Position numbers and translations under genes: made by a program. From UBA12481 sp012523435 (lineage in GTDB: Bacteria; Bacteroidota; Bacteroidia; Bacteroidales; UBA12481): a DNA stretch of 64,000 nt. The notes below the pieces were generated by a model. That model saw only the letters and a list, made by a program, of their open reading frames with translations, did not search any database and was not told the origin of the DNA. The DNA is taken from the NCBI GenBank assembly GCA_028686135.1, contig JAQUCP010000005.1, positions 1-64,000 of the forward strand. The letters run 5' to 3'. Positions 49,840 to 60,296 of this stretch are shown here, piece after piece; position 1 is the first letter of the stretch; each line of letters starts with the position of its first letter.

Positions 49840-52800
49840 ATGGCACATCTCAATCGTTCCCGAATTAATTTCGGTTCCACAAAAAGCCAGCTGAAATACC
49901 CGGATTTTCTCGAAGTACAGCTGAAGTCATTCACGGAGTTCTTTCAGCTCGAAACAACGCCGGAGCAAAGAAAAAATGAGGGCCTGTACAAGGTCTTCCA
50001 AGAGAACTTTCCGATAACGGATACACGGAACAATTTTGTTCTGGAGTTCCTTGATTATTATATAGATCCTCCGCGTTACTCCATCGAGGAGTGCATCGAG
50101 CGAGGTTTAACCTACAGCATTCCGCTTAAGGCTAAACTTAAACTTTATTGCACCGATCCGGAACATGAGGATTTTGATATGGTGATACAGGATGTTTACC
50201 TGGGTACCGTACCCTACATGACATCAAGAGGAACTTTCGTGATCAATGGCGCCGAGCGCGTAGTGGTTTCTCAGCTGCATCGGTCACCAGGAGTATTCTT
50301 TGGTCAAAGTACCCATGCTAATGGAAGCAAACTCTATTCTGCCCGGGTGATCCCATTCAGGGGTTCCTGGATCGAATTTGCTACCGATATTAATAATGTC
50401 ATGTTCGCTTACATTGACCGAAAAAAGAAACTCCCGGTAACAACCTTGTTACGGGCAATCGGTTATGAAAGTGATCGCGATATTTTAGAAATTTTCGGCT
50501 TAGCCGATGAGATAAAAGTCTCCAAATCAGCACTCAAGAAAGTTGTCGGAAGAAAATTGGCAGCACGTGTGCTAAAATCCTGGATTGAGGATTTTGTTGA
50601 TGAGGATACCGGCGAAGTGGTCTCCATCGAAAGAAATGAAATCATCGTGGATCGTGAAACGGTCTTGGAGAATGACCATATCGATGCAATCGTCGATTCT
50701 GGTACAAAATCAATCCTCCTGCATAAAGAGGACACTAATGTGTCAGATTTTGCCATTATCTATAATACACTCCAGAAAGACCCTTGTAACTCTGAAAAAG
50801 AGGCAGTAGTGCATATCTACCGTCAGTTAAGAAATGCTGATCCACCAGATGATGCAACCGCAAGGGATGTCATTGATAAGCTTTTCTTCTCTGACAAGCG
50901 CTATGATCTGGGAGATGTTGGTCGTTACCGGATCAACCGGAAACTGGGGCTTGAAATTCCCATGGAAACCAAAGTCCTGACACGCGAAGACATCATCAGT
51001 ATCATTAAGTATCTCATTCAGCTGATCAATTCCAAAGAGCTGGTTGATGATATCGATCACCTGAGCAATCGCCGGGTTCGTACCGTAGGTGAGCAGCTCT
51101 CCAGCCAGTTTGGCGTGGGGTTGGCCCGTATGGCAAGGACGATTCGCGAAAGAATGAACGTTCGTGATAATGAGGTCTTTACACCGATCGACCTGATTAA
51201 CTCCAAAACATTGAGCTCGGTAATCAATTCGTTCTTTGGAACGAATGCTCTGTCTCAGTTTATGGATCAGACAAACCCGCTGGCCGAAATGACTCATAAG
51301 CGTCGTATGTCGGCCCTCGGACCGGGAGGTCTCTCTCGGGAAAGGGCAGGGTTTGAGGTACGTGACGTACACTACACCCATTATGGACGCCTCTGTCCGA
51401 TCGAAACCCCTGAAGGTCCTAATATCGGACTGATTTCTTCCCTATGTGTTTACGCCAAGGTGAACGAGCTTGGATTTATTGAAACGCCTTATCGTAAGGT
51501 CGATTCTACCAAGGTTGATCTGACGGAAGAGGGTATCATTTACATGACAGCTGAAGAGGAGGAGGGGAGGATTATCGCGCAGGCCAATGCCGTACTGGAT
51601 GATAATGGTTATTTCGTCAATACCCGTATCAAGTCGCGGTATGAGGGCGACTTTCCCATTGCATCACCCGAGGAGGTGAACCTGATGGACGTGGCGCCGA
51701 ACCAGATTGCCTCCATTGCAGCATCCTTGATTCCTTTCCTGGAACATGATGATGCTAACCGAGCTCTCATGGGATCAAACATGATGAGGCAGGCTGTCCC
51801 CCTGATCGCTCCGGAAACCCCCATTGTGGGAACTGGAATCGAGCATAACGTAGTGCTGGATAGCCGAATTCATTTTACTGCTGAAGGCGATGGCGTTGTA
51901 GAATATGCCGATGCTGACAGGATCGTTGTTCGTTATGATCGCGACGAGTATAGGCAGTTTGTCTCATTCGACAGCCAAATTAAAACATACCGGTTGCCGA
52001 AATTCCATAAAACAAATCAAAATACTACTATCAACCTAAAACCGGTTGTTAGAAAAGGAGATCGAGTTACCAAAGGTCAAATTCTGACCGAAGGTTATGC
52101 TACCCGTGATGGAGAGCTGGCGTTGGGTAGAAACCTGAAAGTTGCTTTTATGCCTTGGAAAGGGTACAACTTTGAGGATGCTATCGTGATTTCGGAAAGG
52201 GTAGTGCGTGAAGACCTGTTTACTTCGATCCATATTGACGAGTATCTGCTGGAAGTTCGGGATACCAAAAGAGGTCTCGAAGAACTCACAGCGGATATTC
52301 CTAATGTTAGTGAAGAAGCTACCAGGAACCTGGATGAGAATGGATTGATTCGTATTGGTGCTGAAGTTAGACCAGGCGATATCATGATTGGAAAAATTAC
52401 CCCAAAAGGAGAGTCTGATCCTTCACCTGAAGAGAAACTCCTCCGGGCGATATTTGGTGATAAAGCTGGTGATGTCAAGGATGCTAGCCTCAAAGCTGGT
52501 CCGTCATTGAATGGAATTGTTATTGATAAGAAGCTTTTCTCCAAGAGTATGAAAGACCGGAAAATCCGGGCTGCCGAAAAAACTCTTATCGATAAATTTG
52601 ACCAGGAATTTAAGCGCCAGGTGGATGATCTGACCGGTATTCTGGTCGAGAAGCTCGCTAACCTAGTTGGCGGTAAAGCTTCGCAAGGGGTAAAGAACTA
52701 TCTGAATGAAGATATCATTCCTAAAGGGACGAAGTTTTCCCAGAGAGCTCTGCAAGGTATTGATTATCTTACGGTTAACCCCAATAAGTGGACGACTGAC

Positions 52801-53649
52801 AAGGATAAGAACGATACCATTAAGGAGCTTCTTCAGAACTATCTGATCAAGTTTAAAGAGATTGAAGGTGACCACCGGCGGAAGAAGTATAATGTCACGA
52901 TCGGTGATGAACTGCCTGCCGGAATTGTTCAGCTAGCCAAAGTTTATATTGCCAAGAAGCGCAAGCTCACGGTTGGTGATAAGATGGCTGGTCGCCATGG
53001 AAACAAGGGCATCGTTGCGAAGATTGTGCGCTATGAGGATATGCCCTTCTTGAGTGACGGGACGCCTGTTGATATCGTGCTTAACCCCCTGGGGGTTCCC
53101 AGTCGAATGAACCTTGGACAGATTTACGAAACTGTACTGGGATGGGCCGGAGCTCAGCTAGGGCTTAAGTTTTCCAGCCCGATTTTTGATGGAGCAACTC
53201 TGGAAGAGATTACGGAGTTAACGGATAAGGCTGGAGTGCCGCAGTATGGAAGAACCTATTTGTATGACGGAGGAACAGGCGATCGGTTTGATCAGCCGGC
53301 CACGGTAGGGATCATCTACATGCTGAAGCTTGGTCATATGGTTGAGGATAAGATGCATGCCCGTTCCATTGGTCCCTACTCGTTGATTACCCAACAGCCT
53401 CTTGGAGGTAAAGCTCAGTTTGGTGGACAGCGTTTTGGAGAGATGGAAGTATGGGCACTTGAAGCATTCGGTGCTGCACATATCTTGCAGGAAATCCTGA
53501 CGGTGAAGTCAGACGATGTAATTGGCCGAACAAAAGCCTACGAAGCGATTGTTAAGGGAGAACCTCTGCCAGTTCCTGGTATTCCCGAGTCGCTGAATGT
53601 CCTGTTGCATGAACTGCGCGGACTTGGTTTGAGTGTTAATATGATTTAA
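49840..53649 (+). CDS. rpoB: RNA polymerase subunit beta
   Basis: A 1269-residue beta subunit. The rifampicin region is intact (FFGTNALSQFMDQTNPLAEMTHKRRMSALGPGG, short form SQFMDQTNPLAEMTHKRR), and the catalytic GRHGNKGIVAKI and C-terminal GGKAQFGGQRFGEMEVWALEAFGA segments are normal. There is no obvious resistance change in this stretch by eye. Confidence 0.98.
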   Translation: MAHLNRSRINFGSTKSQLKYPDFLEVQLKSFTEFFQLETTPEQRKNEGLYKVFQENFPITDTRNNFVLEFLDYYIDPPRYSIEECIERGLTYSIPLKAKLKLYCTDPEHEDFDMVIQDVYLGTVPYMTSRGTFVINGAERVVVSQLHRSPGVFFGQSTHANGSKLYSARVIPFRGSWIEFATDINNVMFAYIDRKKKLPVTTLLRAIGYESDRDILEIFGLADEIKVSKSALKKVVGRKLAARVLKSWIEDFVDEDTGEVVSIERNEIIVDRETVLENDHIDAIVDSGTKSILLHKEDTNVSDFAIIYNTLQKDPCNSEKEAVVHIYRQLRNADPPDDATARDVIDKLFFSDKRYDLGDVGRYRINRKLGLEIPMETKVLTREDIISIIKYLIQLINSKELVDDIDHLSNRRVRTVGEQLSSQFGVGLARMARTIRERMNVRDNEVFTPIDLINSKTLSSVINSFFGTNALSQFMDQTNPLAEMTHKRRMSALGPGGLSRERAGFEVRDVHYTHYGRLCPIETPEGPNIGLISSLCVYAKVNELGFIETPYRKVDSTKVDLTEEGIIYMTAEEEEGRIIAQANAVLDDNGYFVNTRIKSRYEGDFPIASPEEVNLMDVAPNQIASIAASLIPFLEHDDANRALMGSNMMRQAVPLIAPETPIVGTGIEHNVVLDSRIHFTAEGDGVVEYADADRIVVRYDRDEYRQFVSFDSQIKTYRLPKFHKTNQNTTINLKPVVRKGDRVTKGQILTEGYATRDGELALGRNLKVAFMPWKGYNFEDAIVISERVVREDLFTSIHIDEYLLEVRDTKRGLEELTADIPNVSEEATRNLDENGLIRIGAEVRPGDIMIGKITPKGESDPSPEEKLLRAIFGDKAGDVKDASLKAGPSLNGIVIDKKLFSKSMKDRKIRAAEKTLIDKFDQEFKRQVDDLTGILVEKLANLVGGKASQGVKNYLNEDIIPKGTKFSQRALQGIDYLTVNPNKWTTDKDKNDTIKELLQNYLIKFKEIEGDHRRKKYNVTIGDELPAGIVQLAKVYIAKKRKLTVGDKMAGRHGNKGIVAKIVRYEDMPFLSDGTPVDIVLNPLGVPSRMNLGQIYETVLGWAGAQLGLKFSSPIFDGATLEEITELTDKAGVPQYGRTYLYDGGTGDRFDQPATVGIIYMLKLGHMVEDKMHARSIGPYSLITQQPLGGKAQFGGQRFGEMEVWALEAFGAAHILQEILTVKSDDVIGRTKAYEAIVKGEPLPVPGIPESLNVLLHELRGLGLSVNMI

Positions 53650-53679
53650 TGTCCTGATAAACAAAGAACTCTACATATT

Positions 53680-56600
53680 ATGGCGTTCAGGAAAGATACC
53701 AAGGTAAAGCCGAGCTTTACCAAAATAGCCCTGGGGCTATCTTCACCAGAAGAGATCCTGGAGCGGTCGAGCGGCGAGGTTCTCAAGCCGGAAACCATTA
53801 ATTACCGGACCTATAAACCGGAAAGAGACGGCCTGTTCTGCGAACGGATTTTTGGTCCAGTTAAGGATTATGAATGTCATTGTGGCAAATACAAGCGCAT
53901 CCGTTACAAAGGAATTATATGCGATCGGTGCGGTGTTGAAGTCACAGAGAAAAAGGTGCGCCGTGAACGGATGGGGCATATTGCCCTGACGGTTCCCGTT
54001 GCTCACATCTGGTATTTTCGATCCCTGCCAAACAAAATTGGCTATCTTTTGGGATTACCTTCCAAGAAGCTTGATTCAATCATATACTATGAACGGTATG
54101 TGGTTATTCAGTCGGGCATTAAAGAGGCTGATGGCGTTAAGTATCTTGATTTTCTGAGTGAAGAGGAGTATCTGGATATTGTGGACTCGCTTCCCAGAGA
54201 TAATCAAATGCTGGATGATGCCGACCCGCGGAAATTTATCGCTGGAATGGGAGCTGAAGCTATACAGAAGCTCCTTGAGCGCCTCGATTTAGACGTGCTG
54301 GCCGATGAGTTACGCTACAAAGCTGACAACGAATCTTCACAGCAGAGAAAGAGTGAAGCACTCAAAAGGCTTCAGGTTTTGGAATCATTCAGGGCTTCAC
54401 GGAATGTTAACAAGCCGGAGCACATGGTGATCCGTGTGGTTCCGGTTATCCCGCCCGAATTAAGACCGCTGGTTCCACTCGATGGGGGGCGGTTTGCAAC
54501 ATCTGATCTGAACGATCTTTATCGTAGGGTGATCATCCGGAACAACCGTTTGAAGCGCTTAATCGAAATAAAAGCCCCTGAAGTTATTCTTCGCAATGAG
54601 AAGCGAATGCTACAGGAAGCCGTCGATTCGCTGTTTGATAACAGCCGGAAATCCAATGCGGTGAAGACCGATGCCAACCGACCGCTCAAATCATTAAGCG
54701 ACAGTCTTAAAGGAAAGCAGGGGCGTTTTCGCCAAAACTTACTCGGGAAAAGGGTTGACTATTCTGCCCGATCGGTTATCGTCGTCGGACCGGAATTGAA
54801 ATTGCATGAATGTGGATTGCCTAAAGATATGGCAGCCGAACTTTATAAACCATTTGTTATCAGGAAGTTAATAGAGCGAGGCATTGTAAAAACGGTCAAG
54901 TCAGCGAAAAAGATTGTTGACCGTCGCGATCCCGTTGTATGGGATATCCTGGAAAATGTATTGAAGGGACACCCTGTCATGCTGAACCGGGCCCCAACTC
55001 TTCACCGACTTGGGATTCAGGCATTTCAGCCCAAACTGATTGAGGGTAAGGCTATTCAGTTGCATCCCTTGGTTTGTACCGCTTTCAACGCTGACTTTGA
55101 TGGTGACCAGATGGCTGTGCATCTCCCACTTGGAAATGCTGCCATTCTTGAGGCACAGATTCTGATGCTCGCCTCTCATAATATCTTGAATCCGGCGAAT
55201 GGGGCTCCTATTACGGTTCCGTCACAGGATATGGTGTTAGGATTATACTACATCACCAAAGCTAAGAAATCAACTCCTGAAATACCGGTTAAAGGTAGCG
55301 GTCTGATTTTTTACAGCCCGGAAGAAGCTATCATTGCCTATAACGAACGTGCTGTTGATTTGCATGCTATTGTTAAGGTTCGGGTTAACGATGTAGTAGA
55401 GGGGAAACCGGTGATCAGGATTGTGGAAACAACGGTTGGCCGGGTTCTCTTTAATGAAATGGTGCCAAAAGAAGTTGGATATCTTAACTTGATATTAACC
55501 AAGAAATCGCTTCGCGAGATCATCGGTACTGTTCTGAAGAAGTGTGGTACTGCCAAAACGGCCAAGTTCCTGGATGATATCAAAGACCTTGGTTACAACG
55601 CAGCCTTTAAAGGAGGTCTTTCCTTTAACCTGGAAGATGTCATTGTTCCTGCTGCCAAAGAAACTATGATTAAAGACGGTTATGAGCAGGTTGATGAAGT
55701 GATGAACAACTATAACATGGGTTTCATCACCAGCAACGAGCGCTACAACCAAATCATTGATATCTGGACGCATACCAACGCCCGTTTGACTCAGACGGTA
55801 TTGGAGAACCTCAGTACGGATCGTCAAGGATTCAACTCCATTTATATGATGCTTGACTCAGGGGCCAGGGGCTCCAAAGAACAGATCAGGCAGCTATGTG
55901 GAATGAGGGGGCTTATGGCAAAACCGCAGAAATCAGGCTCAACGAGTGCGGAGATTATCGAAAACCCGATTTTGTCAAACTTCAAAGAGGGACTGTCAGT
56001 TCTCGAGTACTTTATCTCTACTCACGGTGCTCGTAAAGGTTTGGCTGATACGGCCCTGAAAACGGCAGATGCTGGTTATCTGACCCGTAGGCTTGTGGAT
56101 GTATCTCAGGATGTCATCATTTCAGAGCAAGACTGTGGAACCCTTAGGGGACTGGTTGCTACTGCTCTGAAGAACAATGAGGAGGTGGTAGAGTCTCTTT
56201 ATGACCGGATCCTTGGTCGGGTTTCTTTGTACGATGTTTATCATCCCATTACTGGAGAAATTTTGGTAGCCTCTGGAGAAGAGATTACGGAAGAGATTGC
56301 CATCGCCATTGAAAAATCTCCGGTTGAACAGGTTGAGATCCGTTCAGTACTGACCTGTGAATCAAAAGTTGGGGTTTGTGCTAAATGCTACGGGAGAAGC
56401 CTTGCTACTGGCCGGATGGCTCAGATTGGTGATTCTGTTGGTGTCATTGCGGCCCAATCGATCGGTGAGCCTGGTACACAGTTGACTCTGAGAACTTTCC
56501 ATGTTGGGGGTACTGCTTCCAACATAGCTACTGAATCGAGTATTTTAGCCCGGTATGACGGTCGCTTGGAGTTTGATGAGCTGAGAACCGTAGAGGGTGA

Positions 56601-57957
56601 AGAGGGTGTAAAGGGCCGGGTCGTGATTGGCCGAATGGCTGAAATGCGTATCGTTGATGTCAATACTGACATTACCCTGACAACCCACGGAATTCCCTAT
56701 GGAGCAAGGCTCTACAAAAAAGAAGGCGAACTGGTTACGCAGGGAGACCTGATTGTTGAATGGGATCCATTCAACGCTGTAATCGTGTCGGAAGCTTCTG
56801 GAAAGATTTCCTTTGATAGTGTGATCGAGGGAATTACTTACCGAGAGGAGTCGGATGAGCAGACCGGTTTCAAAGAGAAAGTCATTATTGAAACCAAGGA
56901 TAAAACGAAGAATCCGGAGATCAAGATTCTGGGTAAGAATAACGAACCGCTCAAAATTTACAACGTTCCGGTAGGATCGCACATTTCGGTTACGGAAGGT
57001 GAGAAAGTAAAAGCTGGTGAGATTCTGGTGAAAATTCCAAGATCCGCTAGTAAAGCTGGTGATATCACGGGAGGTTTGCCCAGGGTGACAGAGCTCTTCG
57101 AGGCTAGAAACCCATCCAATCCGGCCGTAGTAGCTGAGATCGACGGTGAGGTGTCATATGGTAAAGTCAAAAGGGGAAACCGTGAGATCATAATCACTTC
57201 GAAAACAGGTGAAGTCAAGAAGTATCTTGTCTCACTTTCGAAGCAGATCCTAGTGCAGCCAAATGATTACGTTCGTGCAGGCACAAAACTGTCGGATGGT
57301 TCAATCACTCCTTCTGATATTCTGGCTATTACCGGACCAACCGCTGTTCAGGAATACATCGTGAACGAAGTTCAGGAGGTGTACCGGATGCAGGGTGTAA
57401 AGATTAACGACAAGCATTTCGAGGTGATTGTGCGCCAGATGATGCGTAAGGTAGTTATCGAGGATCCGGGTAACACCAATTTCCTTGAAAAACAGATTGT
57501 TGACAAGATCGAAGTGATGGAAGCCAACGATCAGATTTATGGGAAAAAGTTTGTTACAGATGCTGGTGATTCTCAAAACCTTCGTCCTGGACAGATCATA
57601 ACTGCCCGTAAGCTCCGGGATGAAAACTCCCAGTTAAAGCGTAAAGACCTTAGAATTGTTGAGGCCAAGGATGCTGTTCCTGCTACTTCAAGTCAGATTC
57701 TGCAAGGGATAACCCGTGCGGCCCTCCAAACCAGTAGTTGGCTTTCTGCTGCCTCCTTCCAGGAGACAACCAAGGTGTTGAATGAAGCTGCTATTTTAGG
57801 TAAGGTGGATGATCTGCACGGCCTGAAGGAGAATGTGATTGTTGGACATCTGATTCCGGCCGGGACCGGAAACCGCACTTTTGATAAAGTGGTGGTTGGT
57901 TCCCTGGATGAGTATGAAGCTCTGATGCAAGGGAATGAAGCCGAAACTGAAGAATGA
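53680..57957 (+). CDS. rpoC: RNA polymerase subunit beta'
   Basis: A 1425-residue beta' subunit with the N-terminal zinc ribbon (CHCGKYKRIRYKGIICDRCG), the Mg-binding NADFDGDQMAVHLPL active site and the second zinc site (C-X8-C-X6-C-X2-C region around CESKVGVCAKCYGR). It follows rpoB by 30 bases. Confidence 0.98.
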   Translation: MAFRKDTKVKPSFTKIALGLSSPEEILERSSGEVLKPETINYRTYKPERDGLFCERIFGPVKDYECHCGKYKRIRYKGIICDRCGVEVTEKKVRRERMGHIALTVPVAHIWYFRSLPNKIGYLLGLPSKKLDSIIYYERYVVIQSGIKEADGVKYLDFLSEEEYLDIVDSLPRDNQMLDDADPRKFIAGMGAEAIQKLLERLDLDVLADELRYKADNESSQQRKSEALKRLQVLESFRASRNVNKPEHMVIRVVPVIPPELRPLVPLDGGRFATSDLNDLYRRVIIRNNRLKRLIEIKAPEVILRNEKRMLQEAVDSLFDNSRKSNAVKTDANRPLKSLSDSLKGKQGRFRQNLLGKRVDYSARSVIVVGPELKLHECGLPKDMAAELYKPFVIRKLIERGIVKTVKSAKKIVDRRDPVVWDILENVLKGHPVMLNRAPTLHRLGIQAFQPKLIEGKAIQLHPLVCTAFNADFDGDQMAVHLPLGNAAILEAQILMLASHNILNPANGAPITVPSQDMVLGLYYITKAKKSTPEIPVKGSGLIFYSPEEAIIAYNERAVDLHAIVKVRVNDVVEGKPVIRIVETTVGRVLFNEMVPKEVGYLNLILTKKSLREIIGTVLKKCGTAKTAKFLDDIKDLGYNAAFKGGLSFNLEDVIVPAAKETMIKDGYEQVDEVMNNYNMGFITSNERYNQIIDIWTHTNARLTQTVLENLSTDRQGFNSIYMMLDSGARGSKEQIRQLCGMRGLMAKPQKSGSTSAEIIENPILSNFKEGLSVLEYFISTHGARKGLADTALKTADAGYLTRRLVDVSQDVIISEQDCGTLRGLVATALKNNEEVVESLYDRILGRVSLYDVYHPITGEILVASGEEITEEIAIAIEKSPVEQVEIRSVLTCESKVGVCAKCYGRSLATGRMAQIGDSVGVIAAQSIGEPGTQLTLRTFHVGGTASNIATESSILARYDGRLEFDELRTVEGEEGVKGRVVIGRMAEMRIVDVNTDITLTTHGIPYGARLYKKEGELVTQGDLIVEWDPFNAVIVSEASGKISFDSVIEGITYREESDEQTGFKEKVIIETKDKTKNPEIKILGKNNEPLKIYNVPVGSHISVTEGEKVKAGEILVKIPRSASKAGDITGGLPRVTELFEARNPSNPAVVAEIDGEVSYGKVKRGNREIIITSKTGEVKKYLVSLSKQILVQPNDYVRAGTKLSDGSITPSDILAITGPTAVQEYIVNEVQEVYRMQGVKINDKHFEVIVRQMMRKVVIEDPGNTNFLEKQIVDKIEVMEANDQIYGKKFVTDAGDSQNLRPGQIITARKLRDENSQLKRKDLRIVEAKDAVPATSSQILQGITRAALQTSSWLSAASFQETTKVLNEAAILGKVDDLHGLKENVIVGHLIPAGTGNRTFDKVVVGSLDEYEALMQGNEAETEE

Positions 57958-57970
57958 AAGGATAAGATTT

Positions 57971-58294
57971 ATGTCAGATCAATCAAAAAAGTCAAATCAG
58001 ATTAACATTGAACTGAGCGAAGAGGTGGCTCAGGGGGTCTATTCCAACCTGGCGATCATCACCCACTCCAGTTCGGAATTTGTTTTGGACTTCATCCGGA
58101 TTATGCCAGGATTACCAAAGGCTAAAGTAAAGAGCCGGGTAGTTCTGACTCCTGAACATGCCAAACGTTTACTTATGGCTCTCCAGGATAACCTATCCAA
58201 GTATGAGGCAGCCTACGGTCCAATTAAAAATGTGGAACGATCAGGAGGGCCCATATTGCCCATGTCATTCGGCGGCCCTACGGCCGAAGCATAG
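57971..58294 (+). CDS. DUF3467 protein
   Basis: A 107-residue protein of the DUF3467 family, which is frequently next to rpoC in Bacteroidota. Typical segments are INIELSEEVAQGVYSNLAIITHSSSEFVLDFIRIMPG and TPEHAKRLLMALQDNL. The function is unknown; the fixed position suggests a link to transcription. The Met at 57971 is preferred to a start at 57935 within the end of rpoC. Confidence 0.85.
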   Translation: MSDQSKKSNQINIELSEEVAQGVYSNLAIITHSSSEFVLDFIRIMPGLPKAKVKSRVVLTPEHAKRLLMALQDNLSKYEAAYGPIKNVERSGGPILPMSFGGPTAEA

Positions 58295-58303
58295 AACTCA
58301 AGA

Positions 58304-58329
58304 CCCTGCCCATTGGCAGGGTTTTTTTT
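58304..58329 (+). terminator. Intrinsic terminator of the rpoBC operon
   Basis: CCCTGCC and GGCAGGG form a 7-bp stem with loop CATT, followed by eight T residues. It ends the rplKAJL-rpoBC-DUF3467 transcript. Confidence 0.9.
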
Positions 58330-58336
58330 ATATTTG
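58329..58336 (+). promoter_or_regulatory. Possible -7 element for etfB
   Basis: TATATTTG matches TANNTTTG 24 bases before the etfB ATG and directly after the terminator T-run. No -33 TTTG is visible, since the terminator stem occupies that position. Confidence 0.4.
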
Positions 58337-58360
58337 TCACCTGACTTTCAAAACATTTAC

Positions 58361-59236
58361 ATGAATCACTTGAGAATCATTGTATTAGCTAAACAAGTCC
58401 CGGATACGCGCAATGTTGGGAAAGATGCCATGAAGGCTGACGGGACAGTCAACCGGGGAGCACTGCCAGCCATATACAACCCGGAGGATCTTAATGCTCT
58501 GGAGCAAGCGCTTCGGATCAAGGATCGCTTTCCTGAATCTGAGATCGTTCTGTTAACTATGGGCCCCGGAAGGGCGGCCGAAATCATTCGCGAGTCGATG
58601 TACCGAGGAGCCGACCGTGGCATTCTGCTCACGGATCGGAAGTTTGCTGGTTCCGATACTCTGGCAACCTCTTATGCTCTTTCGATGGCTATCCGGAAGC
58701 TAGAACCTTATTCACTGATTCTGGCCGGCCGGCAAGCTATCGATGGAGATACGGCACAGGTTGGGCCTCAGGTGGCTGAAAAGCTCGGCATTCCCCAGGT
58801 GACCTATGCTGAGGAGATCGGCGAGATTGCCGATGGGAAAGTGACGGTCAAAAGACGACTCGAGCGTGGGGTGGAAACCGTTGTGGCTACTATGCCCCTT
58901 CTTGTTACTGTGCATAATTCGGCGCCCCCATGCCGGCCCAGAAATGCCAAAAGGCTGATGAAATACAAATATGCCCACACGGTAAGCGAAATGCAGCATA
59001 GCAATGAAGACTATTTCGCCTGGCAGAACGATCGGCCATACTTGAGGATTGATGAATGGAGTGTGGATGATGTCCAGGCCGACGAAAATATGCTAGGACT
59101 GTCAGGCTCTCCAACAAAAGTGAAAAAGATTGAAAATGTGGTTTTTAAAGCTAAAGAGTCAAAGGTGCTTGCCCCCTCAGATGCCGATATCGAATGGCTG
59201 GTGAGAGAACTGATTCATAACAGCACAATTGGCTGA
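58361..59236 (+). CDS. etfB: Electron transfer flavoprotein, beta subunit
   Basis: A 291-residue EtfB: IIVLAKQVPDTRNV, DGTVNRGALPAIYNPEDLNALEQAL, and the AGRQAIDGDTAQVGPQVAEKLGIPQVTYAEE segment. With EtfA it carries electrons from acyl-CoA dehydrogenase to the quinone pool or, in confurcating types, to ferredoxin; which type cannot be told here. etfB, etfA and the acyl-CoA dehydrogenase are in one cluster. Confidence 0.93.
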   Translation: MNHLRIIVLAKQVPDTRNVGKDAMKADGTVNRGALPAIYNPEDLNALEQALRIKDRFPESEIVLLTMGPGRAAEIIRESMYRGADRGILLTDRKFAGSDTLATSYALSMAIRKLEPYSLILAGRQAIDGDTAQVGPQVAEKLGIPQVTYAEEIGEIADGKVTVKRRLERGVETVVATMPLLVTVHNSAPPCRPRNAKRLMKYKYAHTVSEMQHSNEDYFAWQNDRPYLRIDEWSVDDVQADENMLGLSGSPTKVKKIENVVFKAKESKVLAPSDADIEWLVRELIHNSTIG

Positions 59237-59265
59237 TAATCCTTTAACGAAATCATTCTGTCAAA

Positions 59266-60285
59266 GTGAATAATCTCTTAGTTTACTGTGAAATAGATGA
59301 AGGCCAAGTGGCCGAAGTATCCCTCGAACTCCTTACCAAGGCTCGGTCGCTGGCTCATCAGCTTAACTGTCAGTTGGAGGCGGTAGCCATTGGAGCCAGC
59401 CTGGATGGAATTCCGGATCAGGTATTTCCTTATGGAGTTGATATTCTGTATGTTGCGGAGGATCCGCGGCTTTCACCCTATACCACCATTCCACATGCTT
59501 CCATTGTAAATAGGTTGATCCGGCAGGAGCAGCCTCAGATTGGGCTTTTTGGGGCTACGTCCATTGGACGTGACCTGGCTCCTCGGGTGGCATCGGCGCT
59601 GCGTAGTGGACTGACTGCTGATTGCACCCAGTTGGAGATTGGGGATCATTACGAAAAGAGGATTGATACCGAATACAAAAATCTTTTGTATCAAATCCGG
59701 CCCGCCTTTGGTGGCAATATCCTTGCGACCATCATCAATCCGGAAACCCGTCCACAGTTGGCAACGGTCAGAGAGGGTGTTATGAAAAAGGAGCCTCTGG
59801 CCGACTTTCGTGCCGGTGAAATCAGGAAGTTGCCTGTGGTTGAATGGCTTAGCGATACTGACTTTGTGGTCGAGATTATTGACCGGCACATCGAACAGCG
59901 GAAGGTGAACATCAAGGCTGCTCCGATCATCGTTGCCGGAGGGTATGGTGTGGGTTCAAAAGAGAACTTTCAGCTGCTATATGACCTGGCCGAACTCCTT
60001 GGAGGAGAAGTAGGGGCATCCCGTGCGGCTGTTGATGCGGGGTTTACCGATCATGAGAGACAGGTAGGGCAGACCGGGGTAACGGTTAGGCCGAAACTCT
60101 ATATTGCTTGCGGAATCTCCGGCCAGATCCAGCATCGCGCCGGGATGGAAGAGTCGTCCATGATTATCAGTATCAACAAGGATCCGAATGCACCTATCAA
60201 TCATATCGCCGATTATACGATCATTGGTGATGTGGGAGAGGTGATTCCGAAGATGATCCGCTATTACAAGAAGAATTCCAAGTAA
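59266..60285 (+). CDS. etfA: Electron transfer flavoprotein, alpha subunit
   Basis: A 339-residue EtfA with a GTG start. The C-terminal FAD domain has IIVAGGYGVGSKENFQLLYDLAELLGGEVGASRAAVDAGF and YIACGISGQIQHRAGMEES. It binds the electron-transfer FAD. It follows etfB by 29 bases. Confidence 0.93.
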   Translation: MNNLLVYCEIDEGQVAEVSLELLTKARSLAHQLNCQLEAVAIGASLDGIPDQVFPYGVDILYVAEDPRLSPYTTIPHASIVNRLIRQEQPQIGLFGATSIGRDLAPRVASALRSGLTADCTQLEIGDHYEKRIDTEYKNLLYQIRPAFGGNILATIINPETRPQLATVREGVMKKEPLADFRAGEIRKLPVVEWLSDTDFVVEIIDRHIEQRKVNIKAAPIIVAGGYGVGSKENFQLLYDLAELLGGEVGASRAAVDAGFTDHERQVGQTGVTVRPKLYIACGISGQIQHRAGMEESSMIISINKDPNAPINHIADYTIIGDVGEVIPKMIRYYKKNSK

Positions 60286-60296
60286 AAGACTTGATT